Shown one piece after another: positions 47,359 through 56,649 of a DNA stretch of 64,000 nt. Origin of the DNA: Holacanthus passer (lineage: Eukaryota > Chordata > Actinopteri > Pomacanthidae); assembly GCA_025331565.1 (NCBI GenBank), contig JAFREQ010000091.1:132001-196000 (forward strand), given 5' to 3'. The translations under genes and the position numbers were made by a program. Position 1 is the stretch's first letter, and every line of letters begins with the position of its first letter. A model generated the notes under the pieces. The model was not told the origin of the DNA. It ran no database searches and saw nothing but the letters and a program-made list of their open reading frames with translations.

Positions 47359-47520
47359 TACACAATTGTTCAAACATTTGGAATCACCTATATATATATA
47401 TTTTTTAAATTCTTAAAAGAATTCTTTACTTAAATAGTGACTGTTTTTCACATTGATGGAGAGAATATAATTCAGACAACAAATGTATTATTTACATTTG
47501 AAATAGTTTGGCACAAAATA
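47359..47520. mobile_element. possible Tc1-like terminal fragment
   Basis: After TA, the string CACAATTGTTCAAACATTTG followed by GAATCACC resembles the termini of Tc1-type fish elements that begin CACTGTTGTTCAAAAGTTTG. The sequence downstream (AATTCAGACAACAAATGT, TTATTTACATTTGAAATAG) also fits their subterminal layout. No transposase is present. Confidence 0.4.
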
Positions 47521-47989
47521 ATTAAATGATAAAAACTTCCAATTTGTTGAGGCCCCCACAATGTTGCATGACAGAGGGAAAAAAAACTCTTGTCACTATT
47601 TGTTTTCTAGTCCAAGAAAGTGCAAGTGACCCTGATCATTATTGGATTGGGCCCTCTGCACTCTACTCAGTGGTTAGATGGAATAGGTTTAAACTGAGAT
47701 TTGGTCCACAATAAGTTCAGCTGATACTCTGTATATTCCATAATATTCCAAAAGTGCTCACGGGACAAAATAGCATGTATTTGTAAAGAGTAGTCATCTG
47801 AGCCATCAGACTGTATCAAATCTGGGGTTGTTAAATCCTTAATTTCTTGAATTTAAAATAATTAGTATCACAAAATAAAATAAAGTTACAATTGTTATCT
47901 ATTGCTTGACAAGTGCTGGGACTACAGTAAGACAGTCAGTGACACTGAGATAAGATAGACACACGAGTCAAATAATCGGAAGGCTCTTG
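47521..47989. other. unassigned non-coding sequence
   Basis: Nothing recognisable. Confidence 0.5.
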
Positions 47990-48563
47990 TGTTAGGGCAG
48001 TTCAACAGTTGGACCCAAAAACAGACACAACAAGGAGACCGAGTGGTGTTGACAATTTATTTTAGCTGCAGGAGAAAAAACAGGCTGGTGGCTTGGCTGG
48101 GGTGGACGGGTCCAGTTGAGCATGGCAGGCAGAGGGGATGAAGGTAGAGACCAAACAGACTGCTGAGACCGAGGCGAGGCGGTTTGAAGCTGGAGTGGTG
48201 ATGGAGCAGGCGTAGAGGATCTGTGGTGCGGAGCAGAAGGTTAACTGGAGATCAGGAACAAAAAGTACAAATGAACAGGTATTCTCAGGGGAAGTTCCCT
48301 AGATGTCTGGTTACCGCAGTAGTGACTGAGCAATCTGGCAGAGTCTGGATGTTTGAGCCGGGTGATATACTGCTGGGGCTTGATGAGATTAGGTGCAGGT
48401 GAGGTGAGACAGCAGCTGTAGAGAGTCAGATGAGCAGGTAGGAGGAGGAACCCAGAAGTCCACGCCCAGCCACACGGAGACAGACAGACAAACATGACAC
48501 AGTAGGAGGGGAAAACAACAGGAAACACAAGGAGAGAGAGAGGCCAAGGTCCAAACCCTAACA
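47990..48563 (-). mobile_element. solo LTR (TGTTAGGG type) with 5-bp target duplication
   Basis: The 574-bp block has perfect 8-bp inverted ends TGTTAGGG and CCCTAACA and is flanked on both sides by TCTTG (47985-47989 and 48564-48568). TG...CA ends plus a 5-bp duplication are the signature of an LTR retrotransposon. AATAAATTG on the minus strand, about 70 bp before the 3' end (plus-strand CAATTTATT at 48,053), suggests minus orientation. No retroelement coding sequence adjoins it. Its ends differ from the TGTCATGG family. Confidence 0.88.
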
Positions 48564-49223
48564 TCTTGAAAGCAGCCAGCCACCGGGTAGAAACACTGCA
48601 TTAGGCCAGAGAAAAAACAGAAAGGATGACCCACACAGTCAGAGCAGACACATTTAGCCATGTATACACTCATAAGGGCAACATACTGTCTTCTCAGTCG
48701 GGTGCAGATATGTGGTGGCTACAAGAAACAAATGTCTGATTTATTCATAAAATTATTTGAATTCAGAACTATTAAATGATTGCGATAGCATTCACAAAGT
48801 AAGGTCCCTCCTGTGGACTTTCCCTCTCTTATTTAAAAAAAAAAGAATAATATGTTCAGACATTTTCCAGGTCTCTGCAATATTAAAGTCGTTTCCCTGC
48901 TGGGTTTATGAATCTGCTCAATCCACCCTTCTCTGCTCCTCTCTCCTTCAAATCTAATCACATTTGGTCTAACCAAGTTTTGTCCTTGCATATTACTTCA
49001 AGTGGAGTGCACTAACATTATTAACCTTCCCTGTGCCCCTATTAACCATTTCCTTTAAATCCTAAAAACGTGGTTCACGAAGAAGGTCAGAGGTCAACCT
49101 CTTCTGGATTCCAGCATGATAAGACTAATTATAGTTCTTTGTATGGAGAGGAGAATAGTCACAATGTGATGATTTGGTTCACATATAGGTGCATTTTTAC
49201 CTTTTTAGAAAAATGTGAGTATA
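48564..49223. other. unassigned non-coding sequence
   Basis: Nothing recognisable. Confidence 0.5.
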
Positions 49224-49535
49224 TACAGTAAGGTCTGTAAATATTTGGACATTGACACAATTTTCAGCCTTTTGGCTCCGTACACCACCACAATGGATTT
49301 GAAGTGAAACAATGAAGATGTGCTTTAAGTGCAGACACAGTTCAGCTTTAATTTGAGGGTATTTACATCCAAATCAGGTGAATGATGCAGGAATTACAAC
49401 ATATTTTATATGTCCTCCACCTTTTAAGAGATCAAAAGTAATTGGACAAACTAACATGATCAGAAATCCAATTGTCACTTTTAATATTTGGTTGCAGTTC
49501 CTTTGCAGTCAGTGACAGCCTGAACAATTACTACA
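49224..49535 (-). mobile_element. Tc1-like transposon, 3' end fragment
   Basis: After a retained TA target (49224-49225), the terminus CAGTAAGGTCTGTAAATATT leads into the long subterminal region (ACACCACCACAATGGATTTG, AGCTTTAATTTGAGGGTATT, ACATCCAAATCAGGTGAATG, AAAAGTAATTGGACAAAC). On the minus strand the last codons of a Tc1 transposase can be made out near 49,535-49,480 (GCTGTCACTGACTGCAAAGG). The rest of the transposase and the other end are missing. Confidence 0.8.
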
Positions 49536-49986
49536 ACATTAAATGCTGTTTAAAGAAGCAATCAGTTTACTACGTTAATACATTCTTTTGTTTAAATTGT
49601 GAATTTCATAAAACGTTGGTCTTGGGTAATATCTGAAAACAAATTGGAGTATTAGAAGTTCCAAATGATAAAGTCACCATGAAGCAGGGCATAATAAGAA
49701 GGCAACTAAACACTGTGGAACGCCAGTGTTAGAGCAGAGGCAGATGAACTGAAGTGACGAAGGAATCTTCGTGGCATTAAAGTTGCAGACTGTGGATTGG
49801 CTGGGTGGGAAAAGGCTGCAGGGTGATACTGTTTAAGGACAAGCACTGTATAAATGTGGGTATTAGATACAAACAAATTGCCAACTAATTCATTCAAAAA
49901 TTACAATGGGGCCAGATTACGGCGGTCAGGAGAATAGCACAGAGTAAAGCCTTCCAGTTCTTCTCGACGTGCCATAGCTCAGCTCA
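49536..49986. other. unassigned non-coding sequence
   Basis: Nothing recognisable. Confidence 0.5.
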
Positions 49987-50190
49987 TGGCTGTAGCTCAG
50001 GAGGTAGAGCGGTTGTCCACCAATCGGAAGGTTGGTGGTCCAGTCCCTGGCCCCTGCAGTCTATGTGTGGAAGTGTCCTTGTCCTTGTCCTACTGAACCC
50101 CAAATTGCCCCCGATGGCTGTTCTGTCGGCATGTGAATGTATGTTGCTTTGGATTAAAGCGTCTGCTAAATTAAATTGTAAATTGTAAAT
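49987..50190 (+). mobile_element. tRNA-derived SINE, copy 2
   Basis: Starts near TGGCTGTAGCTCAGGAGGTA (box A region well kept) and continues CCAATCGGAAGGTTGGTGGT. Box B has decayed to GGTCCAGTCCC. The body reads CTGCAGTCTATGTG, GTGTCCTTG (with an extra GTCCTT duplication) and TACTGAACCCCAAATTG. The tail reads GCTTTGGATTAAAGCGTCTG and then repeats AAATTGT. Same family and strand as the copy at 31.7 kb. Confidence 0.88.
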
Positions 50191-50645
50191 CTCTGCAGCG
50201 AGGAGACAAAGGAGGGGTTGCAACATTACCATCAACAAACTGATTAGTCGGTGCAGGGGGTCACTTTGTTGCAGGGTCACGGATGATGATTTCCTTCACA
50301 GCAAAGGCACACACACTCCCCACATCAAACACATCAGATTATTGTGCTCCTTCTCGCCTTTTCTGAATATCGTCAGTCTTCTTGCTTCAAACTCACCAGC
50401 AATATCCCAAAATGACTCGGCCTCTGCTGATAGTTGCACGCCACTTACCACTCCCTTCTCTGCGTCTGATCTGAGTGTCAAGCAAGTTACACAGCTACCA
50501 CCTGTACTGCAGATGAACTTGAAAATGCTGTTAAAAACAGATAATCAAACACACACACATAAACACATAAAAACACACAATAAAAATACTTTTTCAATTA
50601 TTCTTTAGTATATCAGTCAACACCAATATTGGCCATACATGCTGC
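50191..50645. other. unassigned sequence upstream of the LTR
   Basis: No gene is recognised. ACAC-rich simple sequence occurs at about 50,545-50,580. Confidence 0.5.
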
Positions 50646-51191
50646 TGTCATGGGCTGGTTTTCTGTGTTTAGTTTTTTGTTGTTCGTGTTCTTCCCTTCT
50701 TTTCTTTTTCAGTGTCTGTGTCTGGAGGCATGGTTGGTGCGACTCTCACTTCCGCCCAGAGTCTTGGCAGATGAGGCACATCTGTGCTCAAATGTCATTA
50801 ACCATCTCCTAAATAAGCCCTGACTCCACTCCTCTGCCAGATTATTCCGTCCTATACAGTGAATCTGGCTCTCATGTTTCTCCTGCAATTGTTTGATATT
50901 AGCCTTTGGAAAGAAGTTTTGCCACATGCTTTTTCTCGCTGCTCACTTTTTGTCTTTTCCAGTTTCCGTGTGCTTCACTGCCATTCATCCGCCCATGCTT
51001 CCGTGTCTCCAGCCCCTTGGTCTCCAACTTCAGATGTCGCCTGTCAACCATCTCATCTGTCCACCAGCCAGCCAGCCTCCAGCCATCTCCAGTTTTTGCC
51101 TTTTGCCTGTTTTTGTTCATTAAAGACACTTACCAAACCGCCAGTCCATTTCCGTTCCTGCCTTTGTTGGTCCACCCCAAAACACACAACA
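50646..51191 (+). repeat. 5' LTR of the Ty3/gypsy element
   Basis: The 546-bp block starts TGTCATGGGCTGG and ends CACACAACA, immediately followed by GAATAATCTGGCCACA and the gag start at 51,208. CCTAAATAAGCC (about 50,808) could be the TATA region and ATTAAA at 51,119 the polyadenylation signal. The TGTCATGG start is shared with the solo LTRs at 36.0 and 46.7 kb. A target duplication cannot be tested because the other end is gone. Confidence 0.75.
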
Positions 51192-51207
51192 GAATAATCT
51201 GGCCACA

Positions 51208-51510
51208 ATGGACCCGGCAGAGGCGGAAAAATTCAAACAGGCTCTCTCCACACAACACTCCAGGATCAGACAGCACGAAGTGGCACTGCAAAAAGTTATG
51301 GACACCATTCAGACATTCTCCACCAGCGTGGTGCAGATCGGCGGCCGGATGGACACCATGTCCACCCAGCTCACCACCCTCACAACCCCAGTCAGCGCTC
51401 CACCACCTCCCGGTCCTCCTGTGGATCGCCCGGTGTCTCCACCACAACAACCCCGTGAGCCCTGGTACACTGGTCAATTCACTCACTCCCCTCACTTCAC
51501 TCTCACATAA
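51208..51510 (+). pseudogene. gag N-terminal remnant
   Basis: The first Met at 51,208 follows the LTR and leader and is the natural gag start. The 100-residue frame opens MDPAEAEKFKQALSTQHS and is predicted to be helical/coiled-coil to about residue 60, followed by a Pro-rich stretch (residues 64-82) ending near PPQQPREPW. Ty3/gypsy gag proteins of this type are several times longer. The capsid and any zinc knuckle are missing, because a deletion joins this part directly to the end of the protease. The last 15 residues are read out of frame. Confidence 0.8.
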
Positions 51511-51780
51511 TCTCCCAGACTGGTATTCTCTTTGAGAAGTTATCTGAACCCAAAGATGTTTTGGCCCTTGATGGCAATTTACTCTCCCAAGTAACTCACT
51601 GCACAGATCCTTTCACCCTCACGTTCTCTGGTAATCACCAGGAAACCATTTCTCTATTGGTCATTTCATCTGTCCCCCCATCCCATGTCCCCTGCTCCCC
51701 CATCCCATGTCCCCCATTGTCCTCAGTCTTCCTTGGCTCAAACTTCACAATCCCCATATAGACTGGACCACTGCCTCCAT
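51511..51780 (+). pseudogene. retroviral-type protease C-terminal remnant
   Basis: The frame FEKLSEPKDVLALDGNLL, then [18 protein letters not shown], is the C-terminal half of the Ty3/gypsy aspartic protease. It leads, after an expansion, into [13 protein letters not shown] at 51,722-51,764. The catalytic D(S/T)G motif that should lie upstream is deleted. Between the two halves CATCCCATGTCCCC is present twice (51,680-51,715), a local duplication that also shifts the frame. Confidence 0.75.
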
Positions 51781-52690
51781 TCAAAACTGGAGTCCCCACC
51801 GCCACCAACATTGCCTCCGCTCAGCCATTCCCCCTAGTGCGCCACCTCTTCAATCTTCCCCTGAGGACATTGACCTGAGCACCGTTCCTGCGGAATACCA
51901 TGACCTCCGCCGGGTGTTCAGCATGGACCGTGCTCTTTCACTGCCCCCACATAGACCCTACGACTGCTCCACTGAACTCATTCCTGACGCTCCCTTACCC
52001 GCTCAGAAACTCTATAACCTCTCCAAACCAGAAAAAGAGGCTATGGAGACATACATCCAGGACTCACTTGCTGCTGGGCTCATCCGATCCTCCACCTCAC
52101 CTGTGGGGGCCAGCTTTTTCTTTGCTGAAAAGAAGGACAAGACTCTGCATCTGTGCATTGATTACAGAGGTGTTAATGACATCACAATAAAGAACAAGTA
52201 CCCTCTCCCTCTGATCGACTCAGCATTTGGTCCATTGCATGACGCAACAGTTTTTTCCAAATTAGACCTCAGAAATGCCTACCACTTGGTCCGCATCAGG
52301 GAGGGACACGAGTGGAAAACCGCTTTCAATACTCACCTAGGACATTTTGAATATTTAGTTATGCCTTTTGGTCTTACCAATGCTCCCACTGTTTTTCAAG
52401 CTCTTATTAATGATGTTTTGCAGGACATGCTGAGTCGTTTTGTGTTTGTGTATCTGGACGATATTCTTATTTTTTCAGATCAAAGTGGTAACTGAGTGGC
52501 CAGCTCCCATCACTAGGAAACAGTTGCAGAGGTTCTTAGGGTTGCAACTTCTATCGCAGGTTCATCAAAGACTATAGTTGGGTTGCAGCCCCTTTGACTC
52601 TGACTGACCTGACCTCCACTAAACTGTCTTTTGAGTGGTCCTCGGTGGCAGACACTGCCTTTAGGAAGTTAAAACACTTGTTTGCCTGAT
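51765..52690 (+). pseudogene. reverse transcriptase remnant (gypsy)
   Basis: One open stretch runs to the stop at 52,495 and keeps the main palm blocks: [20 protein letters not shown] (about 52.15 kb), [15 protein letters not shown] (52.26 kb, first catalytic Asp), [13 protein letters not shown] (52.36 kb) and YLDDILIF (52,451; both catalytic Asp present). After SDQ about 55 residues of the thumb are missing. The next blocks, [18 protein letters not shown] and [16 protein letters not shown], are each in a different frame. An in-frame TGA at about 52,687, where CGA (Arg) would fit, looks like CpG decay. Confidence 0.9.
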
Positions 52691-53259
52691 CTCCCATTCT
52701 TGTCCATCCAGACCCAGAGCTCCAATTCATGGTGGAGGTCGATGCCTCCGACTCTGGAGGTGCCATCCTCTCTCAGCACTCGCCCGCAGACCAGAAGCTC
52801 CACCCCTGTGCCTTCTTCTCCCACTGGCTGTCGCCGGCAGAGGAAAACTATGATGTGGGAAACCGGGAGCTGCTCGCCGTGGTGTTGACACTACAGGAGT
52901 GGAGACACTGGCTGGAGGTGGCTACTGACCCTGTCATTGTCTGGACGGATCATAAGAATCTAACATACCTTCGTTCTGCCCACAGGTTGAACTCTCGCCA
53001 GGCTCGGTGGGCCTTGTTTCTGGGATTTTTTGACCTCCCAGTAACCTACCGACCTGGCTCCAGGAATGCCAAGCCAGATGCCCTTTCCCGCCAGTTTTCC
53101 CCTCCTCAGGAAGAACCTGCTGAGGAAACTGTCCTTCCCTCCTCCTGTGTGGTTGGAGCAGCCCAATGGGAAGTGGAGCAGGTGGTCCAGGAGGCCCAAC
53201 GCGACCATCCCACCCCAGAGGGTTGTCCAGCTGACCAACTCTTCGTTCCCCCCCTGTGA
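52691..53259 (+). pseudogene. RNase H domain and linker remnant (gypsy)
   Basis: The frame from 52,691 to the stop at 53,259 is uninterrupted. It contains [15 protein letters not shown] (first catalytic Asp), [40 protein letters not shown] (catalytic Glu region), [11 protein letters not shown] (third acidic residue) and [17 protein letters not shown], which closes the domain. A Pro/Glu-rich linker follows. This is the best-preserved domain of the element. It is separated from the upstream reverse transcriptase by frame changes. Confidence 0.9.
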
Positions 53260-54030
53260 GGTCTTCTGTCCTCCAGTGGGGACATTCCTCCAAAATCGCC
53301 TGTCCTCCTGGGATCCACAGGACCCTGTCCCTTCTTCAACAGTGTTTTTGGTGGCCCTCCATGTCGGCTGACACTGTGGAGTTTGTTTCTGCCTGTCCCG
53401 TCTGTGCCCGCAGGAAGTCCTCCCACCGTGCCCCAGCTGATTTCCTCCATCCGTTATCCATTCCACACCGCCCCTGGTCTCACATTGCGGTGGATTTTGT
53501 CACCGGTCTCCCCCCATCAGAAGGTAACACTAACATCCTTACAATAGTTGACAGATTTTCTAAATCAGTTCATTTTGTCCCTCTGCCTAAATTGCCCTCT
53601 GCCCTCGAAACTGCTAATCTGCTTATCACACGTTTTCCGCCTGCATGGCATCCCCCTGGACATTGTGTTGGACCGAGGTCCCCAGTTCGCCTCCCAGGTG
53701 TGCGAGGTGTTCTGTCAGGCAGTGGGGTCCTCAGCCAGTCTCTCTTCTGGTTATCACCCCCAGACCAACGGACAGACGGCGCGGGACAACCAGGACCCAG
53801 GTGGTGTCATCCAGCCTCCTGGTCCTCCCAGGTGTGCAAGGTGTCCATAACTCCCAGGTCAGTTCCACCACCAGCATGTCACCGTTCCAAGTTTCCTGCG
53901 GTTTTCAGCTGCCTTTGTTCTCTGGTCAGGAGACGGAGCTGGCGGTTCCATCCATCCAGGCCCATGTCTGCTATGCCCGCCAAGTCTGGCGGGAAGCCTG
54001 GGCCGCCCTGGTTCGTACGGCAGTTCACAA
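53256..54030 (+). pseudogene. integrase remnant (gypsy)
   Basis: The N-terminal zinc-binding part reads [16 protein letters not shown] and [10 protein letters not shown]. The two Cys are kept, but the residue expected to be the second His is Pro. The core keeps the first Asp (HIAVDFVTG, about 53,493). After a frameshift at about 53.63 kb it keeps the second (IVLDRGPQF, about 53,671). Exactly 35 residues later NGQTARDNQ has Ala (codon at 53,779) where the catalytic Glu is expected. A further frame change leads to [20 protein letters not shown] near the C-terminal part. The sequence is cut off at the SINE junction. Confidence 0.9.
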
Positions 54031-54115
54031 CCCCAAATTGCACCCAATGGCTGTTCCATTGGTATGTGAATGTACGTTGCTTTGGATAAAAGTGTCTGCT
54101 AAATGAAATTGTATA
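54031..54115 (+). mobile_element. tRNA-derived SINE, 5'-truncated copy 3
   Basis: CAACCCCAAATTGCACCCAA, TGGCTGTTCCATTGGTATGT and GCTTTGGATAAAAGTGTCTG, then CTAAATGAAATTGTA, are the 3' part of the SINE family seen at 31.7 and 50.0 kb. The tRNA head and box A/B are missing. It marks the point where the gypsy integrase stops. Confidence 0.82.
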
Positions 54116-54235
54116 ATATTAACAAACTGTCCAATAACCACTGCACACATACATTAAACATTGTACAGACACATTTACACAGTTGAAATGACACACTGAC
54201 AGATAAAGTTAACAGAAAAGAAGCAAAAACATCAG
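54116..54235. other. short unassigned spacer
   Basis: AT-rich spacer between the SINE tail and the HECT remnant. It would be the 3' flank of the HECT sequence on the minus strand. Confidence 0.5.
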
Positions 54236-54502
54236 CTAAGTCCATCCTTTTAGGACTTTCCAAACCCCTTTTAAGCAATGTACATCAAGTTCTTTAAATT
54301 CTCCTTCACCTGCAATCTTTCTTGGCAGACAGAGAGAGAGGCTGCATGTTGATGCATAGGGGATATTGTGTGTCCCTGCCTCCTGCTCATAAAGCTCTAT
54401 GCTGCATAACTGCTCGAACCCCAGGGGTGGGAGGCTGTCAACCCCGATGACAAACGCCAACACTTCCTCAAATGTGATGTCAACTTCCCCTTCTGGTGAC
54501 AT
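54236..54502 (-). pseudogene. HECT ubiquitin-ligase C-lobe remnant
   Basis: HECT domains take ubiquitin from E2 onto a Cys and pass it to substrate. The minus frame from 54,502 reads DITFEEVLAFVIGVDSLPPL, then GF, and later PYASTCSLSLCLPR. This fits the end of HECT C-lobes like those in the large fish family related to G2/M-phase E3 ligase: LxFxTGxxxxPPLGF, then the TC motif and LxLP. Cys53 (codon 54,346-54,344) would be the catalytic Cys. The downstream FKE...GFGK block is split by a frameshift at about 54,285, with a stop after it. The N-lobe and everything upstream are missing, cut at a Tc1-like terminus. I read it as a dead fragment. Whether it is a host-gene or transposon-carried copy is open. 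Confidence 0.75.
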
Positions 54503-54620
54503 ATGGTAGGGTCCAAAAGTCTGAGACCTTATTGAAAATTGTTCACGTGAAACTGGAAATAATCAGAAAGTTTTGAGGATATGAGAACTTTTATAAACAC
54601 AAGAAGTTATGACATGTGAA
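54503..54620. mobile_element. possible Tc1-like terminal fragment
   Basis: TAGGGTCCAAAAGTCTGAGA begins at about 54,507 and resembles the termini of Tc1-type fish elements that open with this phrase. It abuts the HECT remnant. No transposase or opposite terminus is seen. Confidence 0.45.
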
Positions 54621-56110
54621 ATGAAGAAGGAATATTTAAGATTCTGCATTGTGGTATTGACTAACTGAACTCTGTAGTACAAAAGGTCAGATTTCCTGAA
54701 GTTGTATCTCTTCCATTGAAGCATGTGTTCAGATGACACTCAGGTGGATTTGATCTACTCATCAGAGGCTCGTTCAAGTAGCTTAACGAACAGCCAGTGT
54801 TCATCTGATAAATGTAACTGTAAATACAACTGAGCCAAGTTTCCAGCTGATCATTGCTGACTAAGTAGCATTGTGATAGTGGGGAAACATGCCATCAGAA
54901 CTAAGTGTCACATTTTTATTCTGAGCAAAGACAGAAAAATCACTGAAAAAGTACAGAGAAGAAAGACTAAAGAGAAAAAGGTGATTCAAACGCTTAAGTG
55001 AGGAAAAGCCTCACTTTGCTTTTAGAAATATACTACAGCATAAGTGTTCACAAAGAAATTACTGAATAGAGATGCTGATGGAAAATGGTGATGACATTCA
55101 GGGGGGTTGAATGCATTTGCAAGACACTTTACAGGTACATATTAGCACTTTACTGGCTTTTAAATAGAAATACAGACAGAATTTGTTGTTTCCAGCCAAG
55201 GTTTATGTACGTGAGTTCTATTAACCTTGTAACAGTGAACCAAAAGCTTTCATCTGAAATTCAGACTCCTTCAGCTGAAAAAGAATATCAGAATTTTTTT
55301 TATGATTACAAGTGCCAGTGCGTGTACACAGTACTAACCCGATACCTGATCGTGATATCAGTATCGTTACCACTATCCAGTATCATATACCGATATTACC
55401 GCTTGAGTCAACCAGTAAATACAGTTAGGGGAGTCATTTGAGATTTTCAGCCTGTAAAAATTAGTTATATATAGTTTGGTGCAGTATACTCATGGAAATG
55501 TTTTCTGATATTTTATATTCAGTGTGTAAGTGAAGTGTTAAAGGTTAGAGCAGAACTACAGTGTATGTTAAGGGGATTACAGCCCAGCTCACTGTAGAGC
55601 AGAGCTGATACACGTTAAGTTAACACTAGACAATGATATGAACAGTGTTGCTGACTATTTTCATTGATAGGTTTTGCACAGGTAACCCCTGTGATTACAC
55701 GTGCTGTCCCAGTCAGGACCTGAGAGTGTTTGTGTTTAGACTGTAATAAAAATTATGATGCTATCAGATCTGCAGAGCCACATTGTTACATTTTATATTC
55801 CTGTGCCCTTCTGAAGCAGTGAATGTGATTCTGGAGGTCATGCATTGTTTTGGCTTGTAATAAAATATTCTATTAATCTGGCTTCTGTTTTTTTTTTAAA
55901 CAGTTAAAACTTTAAAGTGTCTTGCATTAAACTTGACAGCTGTAAGGACTTACAATCCTCAGTGGGCCACACATTTCAAAATTTACTTTAACGTTTAATT
56001 TTATTATGAAATTCATCTATTTAAATTAGTATCAAGTATGTCAGTTATGGTCTGTCTGTGTAATAGGAAGATAACTGTATCTAAAATGTACTTTGTGTTC
56101 TTCTTTTTAC
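54621..56110. other. unassigned non-coding sequence
   Basis: A 118-codon plus-strand frame (55,085-55,441) overlaps a CCGATACCTGATCGTGATAT / TATACCGATATT stretch at 55,330-55,400. That stretch looks like the common GATACCGATATCGG dispersed repeat, so I do not treat the frame as a gene. Confidence 0.45.
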
Positions 56111-56268
56111 AGTCTCTGCAAGTCATGAATGAGTGTTTCCTGCTCATGACCTATCTGTGGTTAGGTCTGACGCAGAAAGATCTGGCCCACAGATTCAAAA
56201 TGGTGAGCTTCATCATTACAACATGGATTTGTACTTATACACTGGTAATAAGAAGTAGAGACCCCTGA
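56111..56268 (+). pseudogene. PIF/Harbinger-type transposase helix-turn-helix remnant
   Basis: The plus-strand frame reads LQVMNECFLLMTYLWLGLTQ, then KDLAHRFKM and IITTWI. It matches the pattern of the helix-turn-helix that precedes the DDE endonuclease in PIF/Harbinger and ISL2EU-type transposases (LxxEDQFLLTLMxLRLGLxxxDLAxRFxVSxxTVSRIxxxWI). The VS-TVSR portion is partly lost. It is preceded by TTCTTTTTACAG, a plausible splice acceptor, and runs to a stop at 56,268. No DDE core is visible downstream. The assignment is by motif only. Confidence 0.6.
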
Positions 56269-56649
56269 TGTTCGTGGCAGCTCTGTCAGCTGTAGCAGCG
56301 GCTCTGCAGAGAAACTGCACAAGTTAAACTGAGCTCCCATCGCTCCATCTCCAGCTGACGTCCGACATCACTCTGATCCATCTCCTCCTAATGCAGCCTT
56401 CACTGGTGTTCTACCTCACCCCATCTGCAGCTCCAACATGGCCCCTCTAGAGTCTGTAGCCTTAATACTGTCAAGATTCCATTCAGCTGATGTGCCACAT
56501 CACTTAGGTTCATTTGCTTCTGCTGCAACCCCCATTGGCAATCCAATTTTGTCTGCATTAGCTTCCTTAAACATCTTGCTTAATGGTGACTTTCTCATTG
56601 TGGAACTAAAACTAATGATAATATAGCCGAGCAGCTTGTAAAATTAAGG
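56269..56649. other. unassigned non-coding sequence
   Basis: A somewhat GC-richer stretch. I looked for a continuation of the transposase and found none. Confidence 0.45.

Larger units (their letters stand above)
50646..54030 (+). mobile_element. Ty3/gypsy LTR retrotransposon, decayed and 3'-truncated
   Basis: This plus-strand element has one LTR (50,646-51,191) followed by gag, protease, reverse transcriptase, RNase H and integrase in the Ty3/gypsy order. It is more GC-rich than its flanks. There are at least two large internal deletions (gag to protease near 51.5 kb, and after YLDD near 52.48 kb) and several single-base frameshifts and stops. The end of integrase, any chromodomain, the polypurine tract and the 3' LTR are missing. 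It stops at a SINE 3' end. It cannot encode a functional polyprotein. Confidence 0.92.

Noticed and set aside
49987..50060. Functional tRNA gene at the head of the SINE
   Set aside because: It has tRNA-like boxes, but the sequence continues into a SINE body and tail, box B is mutated and a full cloverleaf is not evident.
53106..53466. Long minus-strand open frames opposite the gypsy RNase H/integrase region
   Set aside because: They are shadows of the plus-strand polyprotein. Only the plus strand carries the RNase H and integrase motifs.
55085..55441. 118-codon plus-strand open frame
   Set aside because: Its second half is a GATACCGATAT-type dispersed repeat and there is no domain signature.
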